From the NCBI RefSeq assembly GCF_918698115.1, contig NZ_CAKKLV010000006.1, positions 62,001 through 126,000 of the forward strand: DNA of 64,000 bases, given 5' to 3'. Shown here in pieces: positions 26,896 to 36,961 of the stretch. Each line of letters opens with the position of its first letter. Position 1 is the stretch's first letter. The notes under the pieces are model-generated. The model had not been told where the DNA came from and searched no databases. It saw only the letters and a list, made by a program, of their open reading frames with translations. Origin of the DNA: Peribacillus sp. Bi96 (GTDB taxonomy: Bacteria; Bacillota; Bacilli; Bacillales; DSM-1321). The translations under genes were made by a program, and so were the position numbers.

Positions 26896-28401
26896 GTGAC
26901 AAACATGAAAATAAGGCATAAATTCAGCACATATTTATTTATTGTTATTTTACCATTATTTATTCTATCCATCATTTATTGGATGCATTTAGAACGTTCC
27001 ATCCAAAAAGAAAGACTGGAACAAGCTGAATGGGCGGGAACGGTTTATCAAGAATACATAGACAAAGTAATTAGTGAAACGAAAAAAAATCTTGAATTGC
27101 TGAGCCTTAGCAGCTCTGTTCTTTATTTGGATGATAAAAAAACCGAGCATCTTATGAAATGGATCAAGGATACAGATCCGAGGTATGCAGGAGTATATTG
27201 GCTAAATCAGGATGGCGTTTCCATATCAGGGACGAATCAGGATTTTTTTCATTCCTATTTAATTGGACAGGATGATATGGACCGTGCAGTAAAAACTCAG
27301 AAAGCCGTTGTTGTAGGAACTAAGGAGTCAAATAACCCGAGTTTACATTATTTCACCATTTTCGCTCCCATTCTGGATCATGATAAAAAGGCCCAAGGGT
27401 TTTTATTGGTCCAAATTAGTTTGGACCATATGGAAAAGACATTAAAAATGCTCATCCCTAATCAGACCTTGATGCTGGAATCAAGCGATAAAACACGAAT
27501 TTTAGATATAAATGCTGGAGACTTTGCTGGACGTTCGCCATGGGTGGATGTTCCTTTGACCGAAGTGGATTGGACCCTTTCCGTCAAGATGCCTGACGCG
27601 CTTAACACAAATAACATGAATGTCTTCTTGATGTTTGTGTTTTTCACCTTCTTTTTTACTCATATGATCTATACCATCGTTGAGGAACTGATCGTCCGTA
27701 GCAATACGAAAAACCAAAAGTTATTAATCGATAGGCAAAAAATAGATTTTGTCGGTACATTGGCTGTGAGTACTGCACATGAAATAAGAAATCCACTTAC
27801 AGGCATAAAAGGACTGGTACAGTTACTGGGTGAAAAGCACCCTGAAGAACAAGATCAGTTTTATTATTCTGTCATCAATAAAGAAATAGAACGGATCAAT
27901 AGTATCGTCAGCGAGTTTTTAATTTTAGGGAAGCCCATGGCCCAGACTTTATCCTTATATGATATTCGCAGTATTATTGCTGAATTGAGACCAATAATAG
28001 AATCTGAAGCACGTCACTTTAATATTGAAGTGGAATGGAATATCATAAAGGAACCGATCAGGGTTCATTGTACGAAGGACCAACTCAAACAAGTCATTCT
28101 TAACATTGCCAAAAACGGTTTCGAGGCCATGGAGGTTGGAAAAGAGTTAAGGATACGAATTTACCATGAAAATGAACGGGCGAAAATCGTAATCATCGAC
28201 ACTGGGAAAGGACTTAATGAAAAAGATATCGGCAAAGTGTTCGAGCCCTTCTATACATCGAAAAAAGAAGGTACAGGATTAGGGCTATTTGTGTGTAAAC
28301 GAATTATTGATTCATTCAATGGAACCATCGAGCTTACAAGTAAGCCTTTAAAGGGTACAACTGTTACAATCTGCTTACCACTAATAAAAGAACATCCTTA
28401 G
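26896..28401 (+). CDS. Membrane sensor histidine kinase, KinD-like
   Basis: A 501-residue kinase. TM1 (about residues 12-30) and TM2 (about 240-260) flank an extracellular dCache-like sensor domain. The cytoplasmic part has the phospho-acceptor H-box STAHEIRNPLTGIKG near 293-307, N-box NIAKNGFEAM, and G-boxes DTGKGLNEKDIG and GTGLGLFVCK. The layout and its place beside mhqR match B. subtilis KinD, which feeds Spo0F in the sporulation/biofilm phosphorelay. Like that family, it has no cognate response-regulator gene next to it. The start (GTG 26896 or ATG 26905) is uncertain because no strong SD is visible. Confidence 0.85.
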   Translation: MTNMKIRHKFSTYLFIVILPLFILSIIYWMHLERSIQKERLEQAEWAGTVYQEYIDKVISETKKNLELLSLSSSVLYLDDKKTEHLMKWIKDTDPRYAGVYWLNQDGVSISGTNQDFFHSYLIGQDDMDRAVKTQKAVVVGTKESNNPSLHYFTIFAPILDHDKKAQGFLLVQISLDHMEKTLKMLIPNQTLMLESSDKTRILDINAGDFAGRSPWVDVPLTEVDWTLSVKMPDALNTNNMNVFLMFVFFTFFFTHMIYTIVEELIVRSNTKNQKLLIDRQKIDFVGTLAVSTAHEIRNPLTGIKGLVQLLGEKHPEEQDQFYYSVINKEIERINSIVSEFLILGKPMAQTLSLYDIRSIIAELRPIIESEARHFNIEVEWNIIKEPIRVHCTKDQLKQVILNIAKNGFEAMEVGKELRIRIYHENERAKIVIIDTGKGLNEKDIGKVFEPFYTSKKEGTGLGLFVCKRIIDSFNGTIELTSKPLKGTTVTICLPLIKEHP

Positions 28402-28510
28402 GCATTCATTGAAGTATATTCTTTATAAGAGACAGGACAAACGATTCATGATTGACGAACCTACATATGGTAATGTAGACATATTTATACAGGAAGAAGG
28501 AAATATACAT

Positions 28511-29734
28511 ATGGGAAGTATCTCTGCCGTTAAAACAAACACAAACAAACAAGATATGACTCTGAAAATTATGATCATCATAGGCATTTGCCATTTAATG
28601 AATGATTCTCTTCAGGCCGTTGTACCGGCCATGTTCCCTATCCTCGAGAAATCAATGTCGCTAACGTATACACAGCTGGGGATGATTGCATTCTGCCTGA
28701 ATATCGTATCATCACTTCTGCAACCTGCTGTTGGGTTCTATACGGATAAAAAACCCCTTCCCTATGCATTGCCAATTGGATTGACCAGCACACTAATTGG
28801 GGTCATCATACTTGCTATTGCCCCAAGCTATACCATTATCCTCGGTGCAGTCATCCTGATGGGCTTCGGGTCTGCCATTTTCCATCCGGAAGGCTCTAGG
28901 GTTGCCTACATGGCAGGAGGTCCAAAGAGAGGCCTGGCACAATCGATTTATCAGGTTGGCGGGAATAGCGGGCAGGCCCTTGCCCCACTCATCACTGCCA
29001 TCGTGCTTGTTCCATTTGGACAAAAAGGTGCACTCTGGTTCGCCCTGGTTGCCTTAACGGCCGTTATTCTATTACTGTATATTGCCAAGTGGTATTCTCA
29101 CAAACTTGTTCACTTCCAGCCGAAAAAGCTGGCTGCAAAAGTCATCAATAAAGAGCGGTCACATAAAGTGGCCAAAGCATTGGTTTTAATTTTGTTCATT
29201 ATTTTTGCACGTTCCTGGTATGTATCAGCCATGACGAACTTTTACAGTTTTTATTTAATTGAGCAGCATTCATTCACGATTAAATCCGCTCAGGTTTTCC
29301 TATTTGCCTTTTTAGCCGCTGGGGCTGTAGGTACGTTTTTCGGCGGACCGCTTGCGGATAGATTCGGACGCAAAAATGTGATTTTCTATTCTTTCGCTGC
29401 CAGTACGCCGCTAACCGCACTTTTACCATTCGTACCTCCTACAGCTGCTTTTATCTTGCTATTGATAGCAGGATTCATCATAATGAGCAGCTTTTCGGTC
29501 ACTGTAATATACGCACAGGAATTGGTACCAGGTAAAGTCGGAACGATGGCCGGTTTGACAGTAGGGTTAGCCTTTGGGATGGGGGCCATCGGATCCGTAT
29601 CATTAGGGACCATTGCGGATATGATCGGAATCGAATCCATGATTAAGCTGGTGGGATTCTTGCCATTGCTGGGAATCATCGGCTTCTTGCTGCCGTCAGA
29701 TCTAACATTGAAAAAATGGTATGCCGAAGAATGA
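28511..29734 (+). CDS. MFS efflux transporter, Fsr/fosmidomycin-resistance type
   Basis: A 407-residue, 12-helix major facilitator protein. Fsr-type features include ICHLMNDSLQAVVPAMFPILE in helix 1, GFGSAIFHPEGSRVAYMAGGPKRGLAQSIYQVGGNSGQALAP, and GGPLADRFGRKNVIFYSF between helices 8 and 9. Family members expel drugs such as fosmidomycin, but the native substrate is unknown. ATG 28511 with GAAGAAGGA upstream is preferred to earlier in-frame ATGs, because family alignments start near the first helix. It is in line behind the kinase gene, about 110 bases away. Confidence 0.88.
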   Translation: MGSISAVKTNTNKQDMTLKIMIIIGICHLMNDSLQAVVPAMFPILEKSMSLTYTQLGMIAFCLNIVSSLLQPAVGFYTDKKPLPYALPIGLTSTLIGVIILAIAPSYTIILGAVILMGFGSAIFHPEGSRVAYMAGGPKRGLAQSIYQVGGNSGQALAPLITAIVLVPFGQKGALWFALVALTAVILLLYIAKWYSHKLVHFQPKKLAAKVINKERSHKVAKALVLILFIIFARSWYVSAMTNFYSFYLIEQHSFTIKSAQVFLFAFLAAGAVGTFFGGPLADRFGRKNVIFYSFAASTPLTALLPFVPPTAAFILLLIAGFIIMSSFSVTVIYAQELVPGKVGTMAGLTVGLAFGMGAIGSVSLGTIADMIGIESMIKLVGFLPLLGIIGFLLPSDLTLKKWYAEE

Positions 29735-29869
29735 TTTACATAAACCATGCATAACTTTAAAACGGATTTTTCCTTGGAACCTATTTATTATGATCTCAAT
29801 ACAATAAATTATTGTTTCACCCAAAATTTTCAAATAGGTAGTGATATGTTTCATACAAAGGAGAAATTT

Positions 29870-30601
29870 ATGAGTGGAGTCTTATTAGGCAGCATCTTAT
29901 CTGCAATGTCTACAGGTTTCGGTGCGTTACCGATCTTGTTCATTCATGGTTCGATCACACATCGATTCAGAGACACGCTTCTGGCATTTACCGCTGGTAT
30001 CATGGTGGCTGCTTCGTTATTGAGCCTGATTCCGGAGTCCCTTGCCACCGGAGGGTATATACAGCTTGTCATTGGGGTTTTTCTCGGGGTAATGACATTA
30101 ACGATCATGGAAAAAAATATTCCGCATATCGATCTCAGCCATACGAAAAGTGGTATTCAGTTCGATGAAAAGGCATTGCTTATCATCACTGCCATTACTC
30201 TCCATAATATTCCTGAGGGGCTTTCTGTTGGGGTCAGTTACGCCTCGGATACGGCAGATACGGGTAACTTGATCGCCTTTGCCATCGGCCTGCAAAATGC
30301 CCCGGAAGGTTTACTAGTCGCCTTGTTTTTAATCAACCAAAAAATCGGAAAATTACTAGCGTTCCTCATAGCCACCTTAACTGGTACCATCGAAATAATA
30401 ACGGGTTTATTAGGTTTTTATTTAACCTCTTACATTGGTTTCCTTGTTCCATACGGCCTTGCTTTCGCCGCAGGAGCCATGCTTTTCATTGTTTATAAGG
30501 AATTGATCCCTGAAAGTCATGGGGATGGAAATGAGCGCACTTCCACTTATTCCTTTATTGTCGGTCTATTGTTCATGGTTATATTATTGGAAGTTTTGTA
30601 A
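29870..30601 (+). CDS. ZIP-family divalent metal transporter
   Basis: A 243-residue, eight-helix metal transporter. The helix-IV and helix-V metal motifs HNIPEGLSVG and QNAPEGLLVA are present. Helix IV has the typical His and Glu; helix V has Asn in place of the usual His. ZIP proteins import Zn2+, Fe2+ or related ions, and some bacterial members are broad in specificity. ATG 29870 has AAAGGAG at ideal spacing; an upstream in-frame ATG would add 41 non-conserved residues. No Zur site was recognised. Confidence 0.88.
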   Translation: MSGVLLGSILSAMSTGFGALPILFIHGSITHRFRDTLLAFTAGIMVAASLLSLIPESLATGGYIQLVIGVFLGVMTLTIMEKNIPHIDLSHTKSGIQFDEKALLIITAITLHNIPEGLSVGVSYASDTADTGNLIAFAIGLQNAPEGLLVALFLINQKIGKLLAFLIATLTGTIEIITGLLGFYLTSYIGFLVPYGLAFAAGAMLFIVYKELIPESHGDGNERTSTYSFIVGLLFMVILLEVL

Positions 30602-30615
30602 TTTCCGACACGTCT

Positions 30616-30650
30616 GGCTGGCTCCTTAAAGTGAGTCAGCCCTTTCTTCT
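30616..30650 (+). terminator. Hairpin after the ZIP transporter gene
   Basis: GGCTGGCTC (30616-30624) pairs with GAGTCAGCC (30633-30641) through one G-T pair and is followed by a pyrimidine-rich, imperfect T-run. Confidence 0.6.
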
Positions 30651-30869
30651 TAAAATGCTTTGGATTCCATACACGGCTTGTACAAAAAGATTTTACAAGT
30701 ATTCAACTCAGTTGAATTTCGGCTTCAAACCGTATATGTATATTTCTTGAATTATTCTCAGAAATCTTCATAAAGTTCAAGTTCGTTTCCGTTTGTAACG
30801 AACAACTAATCATTTAACCAAAAGTGAATTTCTCCCTACCGCTTGGTCGTGCATGCATTTTAGTTCTAT

Positions 30870-31124
30870 TTAAAATGTAATATCCCCATGGAAGGGCTTC
30901 TGAACAATTACAACCATATCTTCTCGCTTGTTTCTCACTTCCACTGACGAATGATGCTGAAGAATCAAATACTCATTTATAAGTTTATCAAGTTGCTCGC
31001 TTTGGCGAAGGGTATACTCATGACCTATCCCATACATTTTTGCCAACTCCATCATTTCCCAACGCTTCATTCGAATCTCAGAACAAATTTCCGTTGCACA
31101 CCTAGAATTCATAACTACATTCAC
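30870..31124 (-). CDS. Spo0E-family aspartyl-phosphate phosphatase
   Basis: An 84-residue helical protein of the Spo0E/YisI/YnzD type. The family signature S-x-x-L-D-x-L-I-x-x-Y occurs as SEQLDKLINEY near residues 41-51, after a first helix CSEIRMKRWEMMELAKMYG. Such proteins dephosphorylate Spo0A~P and hold back sporulation. Its place between two sporulation-type kinase genes fits that role. The start is ambiguous: GTG 31124 sits 2 bases after AGGAG, and ATG 31112 14 bases after it. Confidence 0.82.
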   Translation of the reverse strand: MNVVMNSRCATEICSEIRMKRWEMMELAKMYGIGHEYTLRQSEQLDKLINEYLILQHHSSVEVRNKREDMVVIVQKPFHGDITF

Positions 31125-31532
31125 TACTCCTGCCCTTTTAAAGTTACATCATAATAATGAAGTATTACAAAATATGCCTTATATGTAAATAGATTCGCAA
31201 AAAAAGACAAAACTTCTTAAATTGCGATAAAGCTTGACCTGCCTGCAGACAGGATATGACGGAAATTTCTTGATACGGTTGACCTGATATGTTGCCCTTT
31301 CGAACCTGATTCGAAAGTTCTCCCCTTTGATTTTCACTGTGCGTTAGAATCCTTCGTCCGTTCACAATCATAGATAATAAGTACAAATTTGAGTTTCATC
31401 CTTTCAAAATTGGTACAACTTATTGCTGCATCATAAAGATAAGATAAAAAAAAGGAATCCGTTTGAAAAAGGATCCCCATTAACAAATTGATTAACTGAA
31501 CAGTGGGCAATGTTATTCTCCCCACTCTATTA
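31125..31532. other. Intergenic region between the Spo0E-like and PAS-kinase genes
   Basis: About 400 bases, AT-rich, with no frame that has a ribosome binding site. A purine-rich stretch near 31440-31480 could be a weak transcript end for the kinase gene. No operator such as a Spo0A box was identified with confidence. Confidence 0.45.
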
Positions 31533-33695
31533 TCAATACTCGAATGGCAAATATATATGAAAGCACGTCCCTTTATCTACTTCACTTTCGACTTCTATAT
31601 AACCATTGTGCTCTTCTATGATTTTATAGCTGACCATGAGCCCCAGCCCCGTTCCCCTATCCTTCGTCGTATAAAAAGGTTCACCTAACTTTTTCAGCTT
31701 TTCCGTCGATATCCCCATACCTTGATCAGTAATTGAAATACAAATGTGTTTCTCTGAATATCTGCTTGTTTTAATCCGAACAGCTCCACCATCCGGCATG
31801 ACTTCCAATGCATTTTTAATGATGTTAATGAATACTTGTTTCAACTGGTTCGCTTCACATAAAACAGTAAACTCTTCTTCTTCGAAGTCTGTTTCAAATT
31901 GGATATTTTCCAGCAGTGCCTGAGCTGCAAGCAATTCTAGTGTCTCTCTCAGAATGGTATGAACATCTTGTTTAAAAACTTTTAGCGCCTGTGGCTTTGC
32001 CAATACCAAAAATTCCGTGATAATGGTTTCGATTCGCTTAATTTCGGATGTAATCACATGAAAATAGGTGGTAAAATCCCCCTTAACACCATCCTCAAGC
32101 AACTGGATAAAACCTTTTAAAGCCGTCATTGGATTCCTGATTTCGTGGGCAATCCCTGCCGCCAGTTCACCCACGACATTCAATGTATCCGATTTACGGA
32201 TCTGTTCCTGCATTTCAAGATTTTTACTCACATCACGGAAAATACTTAGATTCAGGTTCGAATATAAATTTTTCCTCGTTAAGAATTCGATATGCTTAAC
32301 TCGCCCATCTTCAAATGTTATCGGAATGATGGATGAGTAGACCTCATGCTTGTATACATTTTCAATGTGTGCGTTCACGTCAGGTGCATTTCCAGGAATT
32401 TTCTTAATGAATCCCTTTACAGACAAAGAAAGTAGTTTATCCTTCGATATTTCCAATATTTTCTGACCTGCTTCATTAATATCCGTGAACCCTTCATGAT
32501 TCCATAAAATCAAGCCGTCCAAAGTTCCCTCGAAAATTTTCCTGAATTTCTTTTCACTATCCCTTAATTCCTTCTCAATCAGCCAGCGTTCGCTGACATT
32601 TCGAAAAATTGTTACGTTATACCCATCACCTTCATGTTTTTTTGCGGTCAATTCAAGTAATTTAATTTGATGATTCGGCATTTTATAAATCAGTTCGCCC
32701 CTCACTTGGGTGTCCCTTTCAAACGTTTCCATCATCTGGACAAAATGATGATTGTTGCTGTACACATATTTCCAGATATAACTCCCTATCAATTCCTCCC
32801 GGCTGGATTCAAATATTTTACATGCTGATTGATTGACTCGAAAAATAATCCCGTCATCATTCCAAAATATAATCGCATCCATTGACTGGTCGAATAGTTC
32901 CGCAAAAATCCGTTCGCTCGTCTCTAACTTCTTTTCTATTAAATTTGATTCTGTAAGTCTTCCTAATACCGACATGTATAATTCATTTCCGACCGTAGAA
33001 CTAATGGAAAATGTAAAATGATGCGGTACATCCCGGACCATTAACTCTACCTCTCCTTTGAAGTTCGACTCTGCGTAGACACTTTGTATGCTTTCTTCCC
33101 AATAGGTCTTGTAATCCGGGGATATGAGATCCATCATATTCTTTCCGACAATCTCTTTTTTTGGGATCCCTAAAAAGTGGATAAATGCATGATTCACTTC
33201 CATGATGATTCCCGAACTATCGAAAAGGACGATACTTTCTACCGCTGCATCAAATATGTCCAAAAACATCTGCCTAGACATTCTTGTTTCCTTGGAGAAA
33301 GAAACATCCAATGTCACATCTTCCAATCGATAAATTTGCTGCCCTTCGGAAAGTTCACCCATAAGCACAAATTCAATTTGCTTAAGGGCCCCCGTATGAA
33401 GCTGGATCATCTTTCTTTCTCTTCCATCCATTTTTTTTCGGGAACCCGACTCTTCCTGATTACTTAAAGGGATGGCATCGAAAAAATCAGTTATCTTCAT
33501 CGAAACCAGCTGATTTTTCGATGTTTCCAGCAGGGAACAAGCGGCATCATTGACATATGTAAGCCTTAGTTTCTCATCAACCCTAATATAAGGCTCGGAC
33601 ATTGAATTGAAAATGTCCAATAATCCTTTAACCTGTTTATTCAATTTTATAATCTCTCGTTTATATTCCGTTTCATTTTCATAACCGATATTCAT
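31533..33695 (-). CDS. Four-PAS sporulation-type histidine kinase (KinA/KinE-like)
   Basis: A 720-residue soluble kinase with no membrane segment. About four PAS domains occupy residues 15-500; repeated features include LTYVNDAACSLLETS, GIIMEVNHAFIHFLG, GIIFRVNQSACKIFES and GFTDINEAGQKILEIS. They are followed by H-box GELAAGIAHEIRNPMTALKG near 510, N-box NIIKNALEVMP, and G-boxes DQGMGIS and GTGLGLMVSYK. It is longer than B. subtilis KinA or KinE but of the same type, which phosphorylates Spo0F. The neighbouring ykrP-like gene recalls the B. subtilis kinE locus. No response regulator is adjacent. Confidence 0.87.
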   Translation of the reverse strand: MNIGYENETEYKREIIKLNKQVKGLLDIFNSMSEPYIRVDEKLRLTYVNDAACSLLETSKNQLVSMKITDFFDAIPLSNQEESGSRKKMDGRERKMIQLHTGALKQIEFVLMGELSEGQQIYRLEDVTLDVSFSKETRMSRQMFLDIFDAAVESIVLFDSSGIIMEVNHAFIHFLGIPKKEIVGKNMMDLISPDYKTYWEESIQSVYAESNFKGEVELMVRDVPHHFTFSISSTVGNELYMSVLGRLTESNLIEKKLETSERIFAELFDQSMDAIIFWNDDGIIFRVNQSACKIFESSREELIGSYIWKYVYSNNHHFVQMMETFERDTQVRGELIYKMPNHQIKLLELTAKKHEGDGYNVTIFRNVSERWLIEKELRDSEKKFRKIFEGTLDGLILWNHEGFTDINEAGQKILEISKDKLLSLSVKGFIKKIPGNAPDVNAHIENVYKHEVYSSIIPITFEDGRVKHIEFLTRKNLYSNLNLSIFRDVSKNLEMQEQIRKSDTLNVVGELAAGIAHEIRNPMTALKGFIQLLEDGVKGDFTTYFHVITSEIKRIETIITEFLVLAKPQALKVFKQDVHTILRETLELLAAQALLENIQFETDFEEEEFTVLCEANQLKQVFINIIKNALEVMPDGGAVRIKTSRYSEKHICISITDQGMGISTEKLKKLGEPFYTTKDRGTGLGLMVSYKIIEEHNGYIEVESEVDKGTCFHIYLPFEY

Positions 33696-33970
33696 ATTAA
33701 CACCCCTTTTCCAAACCCACTACTTACCAAACTTTATTCGACGCCCATCTTGAATTTCCTCGGTATTTTCGAAAATCGGAGCAATTATTGAAAACCTAAA
33801 TTTTCCTCTATGTCAAATTATAGTATGTTGAATCGTTTAATACTTAGCGTTAAGCTTAATTTAAGGGAATTATAATAAATTTAATAAATAAGATTACGCA
33901 TTGCGTATTTAGGGTATAGAAATAACAATGCTTTCTAGCTACCTTAAAAATTTATTATATGGAGGCAAAT

Positions 33971-34996
33971 ATGAAACAACGTGATTTTTTCTTCGATAAC
34001 GCCAAGTTCATTCTCATGGCCTTTGTCGTCTTTGGTCATTTGCTGAATACGTATATACATGACAGTGAAACGATTTACGCTTTATATAAAACCATTTATT
34101 CCTTTCACATGCCAGCCTTTATCCTTGTATCAGGGTTCTTTGCAAAAGGCTTTTATCAAAAAGGATATTTAGCTAAAATTACAAAAAAATTAATCCTGCC
34201 TTACGTTATTTTCCAATTGATATATACCGTTTACTATTATTTCTTATATGAACGGTCTGCCATCACTGTAGACTTGCTCGATCCCCAATGGTCGCTTTGG
34301 TTCTTGATCAGTTTATTCTGTTGGAACATCATGCTGCTTGGTTTTTCAAAGCTTAAGCCTTCAGTAGGCATAGTTTTATCTTTATTAATCGCTTTATTGA
34401 TTGGGTATATTGACAATATCTCCAATTATCTTAGTCTCTCAAGGACTTTCGTTTTTTTCCCGATGTTTTTAATCGGGTACCATTTAAGCAAAGACCATTT
34501 AAAAAAATTATTCACACCCAAAGTTCGTTTGGCTTCACTAGGTATCATGTTAGTAATTTTTATCGGTTTTTATTTAAATACCGATATCAATTATAAATGG
34601 CTTCTCGGTTCAAAACCGTATGCCGATCTTGAAGATGCGACGATCGTGTCCATGTTTAAACGTTTGGGATTTTACGGATTGAGCATACTTTCAGTGTTTA
34701 GCTTTCTATCTTTCATCCCACGCGGACAATATTTCTTTACGAATTGGGGTAAACAAACTTTATATGTGTATTTGCTACACGGCTTCTTCATTCGTTTCTT
34801 CCGTGAAAGCACTATACATGACTACTTCAGTAATACAGAGAGCTTCATCATGCTCGCCGGCCTCTCTTTCTTGATCACTGTGTTATTATCAAGCGAAATG
34901 ATCGCTACGATGGCCCAGCCAATCATCGAATTGAAGACGACCAAAACAAAACGATTCATGATTAAAACAAAAGAGTATTTAAAACAGGCATTTTGA
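33971..34996 (+). CDS. ykrP: Acyltransferase-family membrane protein, YkrP-like
   Basis: A 341-residue integral membrane acyltransferase with about ten helices. It begins MKQRDFFFDNAKFILMAFVVFGHLLN, with the catalytic His in the VFGH motif of helix 1 and the SFHMPAFILVSGFF loop after it. The family transfers acetyl or similar groups to surface polysaccharides. It resembles B. subtilis YkrP, which sits beside kinE. ATG 33971 follows GGAGG at 5 bases; the ATG at 33959 overlaps the SD and is rejected. Confidence 0.85.
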   Translation: MKQRDFFFDNAKFILMAFVVFGHLLNTYIHDSETIYALYKTIYSFHMPAFILVSGFFAKGFYQKGYLAKITKKLILPYVIFQLIYTVYYYFLYERSAITVDLLDPQWSLWFLISLFCWNIMLLGFSKLKPSVGIVLSLLIALLIGYIDNISNYLSLSRTFVFFPMFLIGYHLSKDHLKKLFTPKVRLASLGIMLVIFIGFYLNTDINYKWLLGSKPYADLEDATIVSMFKRLGFYGLSILSVFSFLSFIPRGQYFFTNWGKQTLYVYLLHGFFIRFFRESTIHDYFSNTESFIMLAGLSFLITVLLSSEMIATMAQPIIELKTTKTKRFMIKTKEYLKQAF

Positions 34997-35167
34997 AATA
35001 AAACGGATAAAGCATTTTCTGCTTTATCCGTTTTTTTCGAAGTCTTTTCATTATACTTCGCAAGCTGAAAAGATTCCCCTTCATTACCAATAACTAATTT
35101 TTCAAATGGAGCGCGCTATGGTAAAATTACTCGTTAGTGCTTGTTTGCTTAAAAAGACATGTACACG

Positions 35168-35203
35168 AAAGGAGACAGGCGTTTTTTTACGCCCTTTAAC
35201 ATG
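35168..35203 (+). promoter_or_regulatory. SD and start codon separated by a hairpin
   Basis: AAAGGAG at 35168-35174 is 26 bases from ATG 35201, far beyond normal spacing. Between them GGCGT (35178-35182) pairs with ACGCC (35189-35193) around a T6 loop, which would bring the effective spacing to about 10. AAAG (35168-35171) can also pair with CTTT (94-97 in the same line), extending the helix over part of the SD. Confidence 0.5.
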
Positions 35204-36961
35204 AATATAATAATCAGTACTCTTAACGCAAAATACATTCACACTTCACTTTCCATACGATATTTAAAGGCTTATGCCCAGCCGGATTATGATGTTCAGC
35301 TGGCTGAATATACAATAAAAGATCCGATTATGAACATCGTTGGTGACCTTCACTCCAAAAAACCTGATGTCATCGGGTTCAGCTGCTATATTTGGAACAT
35401 CGAAGAAACAATGAAAGTCGTAGCCATGCTGAAGAAGATCAATCCAGAATTGGTTATCATTCTCGGAGGACCTGAAGTCACATATGATGTTGGTGAATGG
35501 CTTGATCAGATTCCCGGGGCCGATTTTATTGTCATTGGCGAAGGTGAAGTTACCTTCAAGGCCCTTTTATCTGAAATTGAAGGTGCAAACGATTATAAGA
35601 AGGTCGGCGGCATCGCCTATCGACAAGACGGAAAAAAAATCATCCAGCCACAGAACGGTAAGGTTGATTTGAAGTCACTTCCTACACCCTATCGTTTGGA
35701 AGAAGACCGTGGCGATCTATCTAAACGTGTCACTTATATCGAAACTAGCCGCGGGTGTCCGTTCAGTTGCCAATTTTGCCTTTCATCCATTGAAGTGGGA
35801 GTCAGGTATTTTGACCGTGAAAAGATTAAAGAAGATATCAGGTACCTTATGGCAAATGGTGCAAAGACCATTAAGTTCGTTGACCGAACCTTCAATATTA
35901 GCCGAAGCTATGCCATGGATATGTTTCAATTTTTAATTGATGAACATCTTCCTGGCGTGGTTTTCCAGTTCGAAATAACAGCTGATATCATGCGTCCGGA
36001 AGTTATCCAGTTCTTGAACAATAATGCTCCTGCAGGATTATTCCGCTTTGAAATCGGTGTACAATCAACGAATGACCATACGAATGACCTTGTGATGAGG
36101 AGACAAAATTTCGATAAACTGACCCGGACCGTTACAATGGTTAAAGAAGGGCAGAAAATCGATCAGCATTTAGACCTGATTGCCGGTTTACCTGAAGAAG
36201 ATTATCAAACCTTCAGAAAGACCTTCAATGATGTATTCGAACTAAGGCCTGAAGAAATGCAGCTTGGTTTCTTAAAAATGCTCCGTGGAACTGGCTTAAG
36301 GATACGTGCCGATGAGCACCAATATATTTACAGTGATCATGCTCCTTATGAAATTCTTGGAAATAACGTATTAGCCTTCGATGATATTGTCCGCATTAAG
36401 CAAGTAGAAGATGTCCTCGAAAAATACTGGAACGACCATAGAATGGATCATACAACAGAGTATCTGGTTAGAACGGTATTTCAATCGCCATTCGACTTTT
36501 TTCAAGATTTCGGTACCTATTGGGATGAACAAGGCTGGTCACGAATCGGACATCAACTTGAAGACCTGTTCCGACGCCTACAGCAGTTTCTAGCTTCCAG
36601 GGAATCAGCCGAGCTGAAAAACATTATCGGACTCATGAAGTTGGATTATTTCAAAAATCAAAAATACAAGCCACGTAAACCATGGTGGGAAGCTTCACTG
36701 GATAAACAGGGACGGAAAGAGATTTATGAAGCTATCCTAAATAAACCTGAACAGCTTGGACCTACTTTCACTGCTTTGGCCCTTAATGAAAAAGAGATAC
36801 ACAAACACACATTGCTTGAAGCCCTTCCCTTTGATTTGGAAACTTATTTAACGAAGGGAACAATCGTTGAAAACCCATCGATCATGCTAGCCTATTTTGA
36901 TCCGAGTGGTAAAGGCTCATCCATTTTCGCTTTCTCGAAATCTGGGAGCATCATTATTTAA
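35201..36961 (+). CDS. B12-binding radical SAM protein (DUF4080 type)
   Basis: A 586-residue cytoplasmic enzyme. An N-terminal cobalamin-binding-like domain (about residues 1-140: ISTLNAKYIHTSLSIRYLKAY, VIIGFSCYIWN-like, ILGGPEVTYD) is followed by a radical SAM core with cluster motif CxxxCxxC in SRGCPFSCQFC near 195-205. A C-terminal DUF4080-like region completes it. Family members use SAM radicals, some with B12, for methylation or rearrangement; the substrate is unknown. The upstream ATG at 35159 would add 14 residues and lacks an SD; ATG 35201 matches the family start (MNIIISTLNAKY). A terminator follows directly. Confidence 0.87.
   Translation: MNIIISTLNAKYIHTSLSIRYLKAYAQPDYDVQLAEYTIKDPIMNIVGDLHSKKPDVIGFSCYIWNIEETMKVVAMLKKINPELVIILGGPEVTYDVGEWLDQIPGADFIVIGEGEVTFKALLSEIEGANDYKKVGGIAYRQDGKKIIQPQNGKVDLKSLPTPYRLEEDRGDLSKRVTYIETSRGCPFSCQFCLSSIEVGVRYFDREKIKEDIRYLMANGAKTIKFVDRTFNISRSYAMDMFQFLIDEHLPGVVFQFEITADIMRPEVIQFLNNNAPAGLFRFEIGVQSTNDHTNDLVMRRQNFDKLTRTVTMVKEGQKIDQHLDLIAGLPEEDYQTFRKTFNDVFELRPEEMQLGFLKMLRGTGLRIRADEHQYIYSDHAPYEILGNNVLAFDDIVRIKQVEDVLEKYWNDHRMDHTTEYLVRTVFQSPFDFFQDFGTYWDEQGWSRIGHQLEDLFRRLQQFLASRESAELKNIIGLMKLDYFKNQKYKPRKPWWEASLDKQGRKEIYEAILNKPEQLGPTFTALALNEKEIHKHTLLEALPFDLETYLTKGTIVENPSIMLAYFDPSGKGSSIFAFSKSGSIII

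Noticed and set aside
31165-31525. Two short minus-strand frames between the Spo0E-like and PAS-kinase genes
   Set aside because: No ribosome binding sites, implausible compositions, and they overlap each other.
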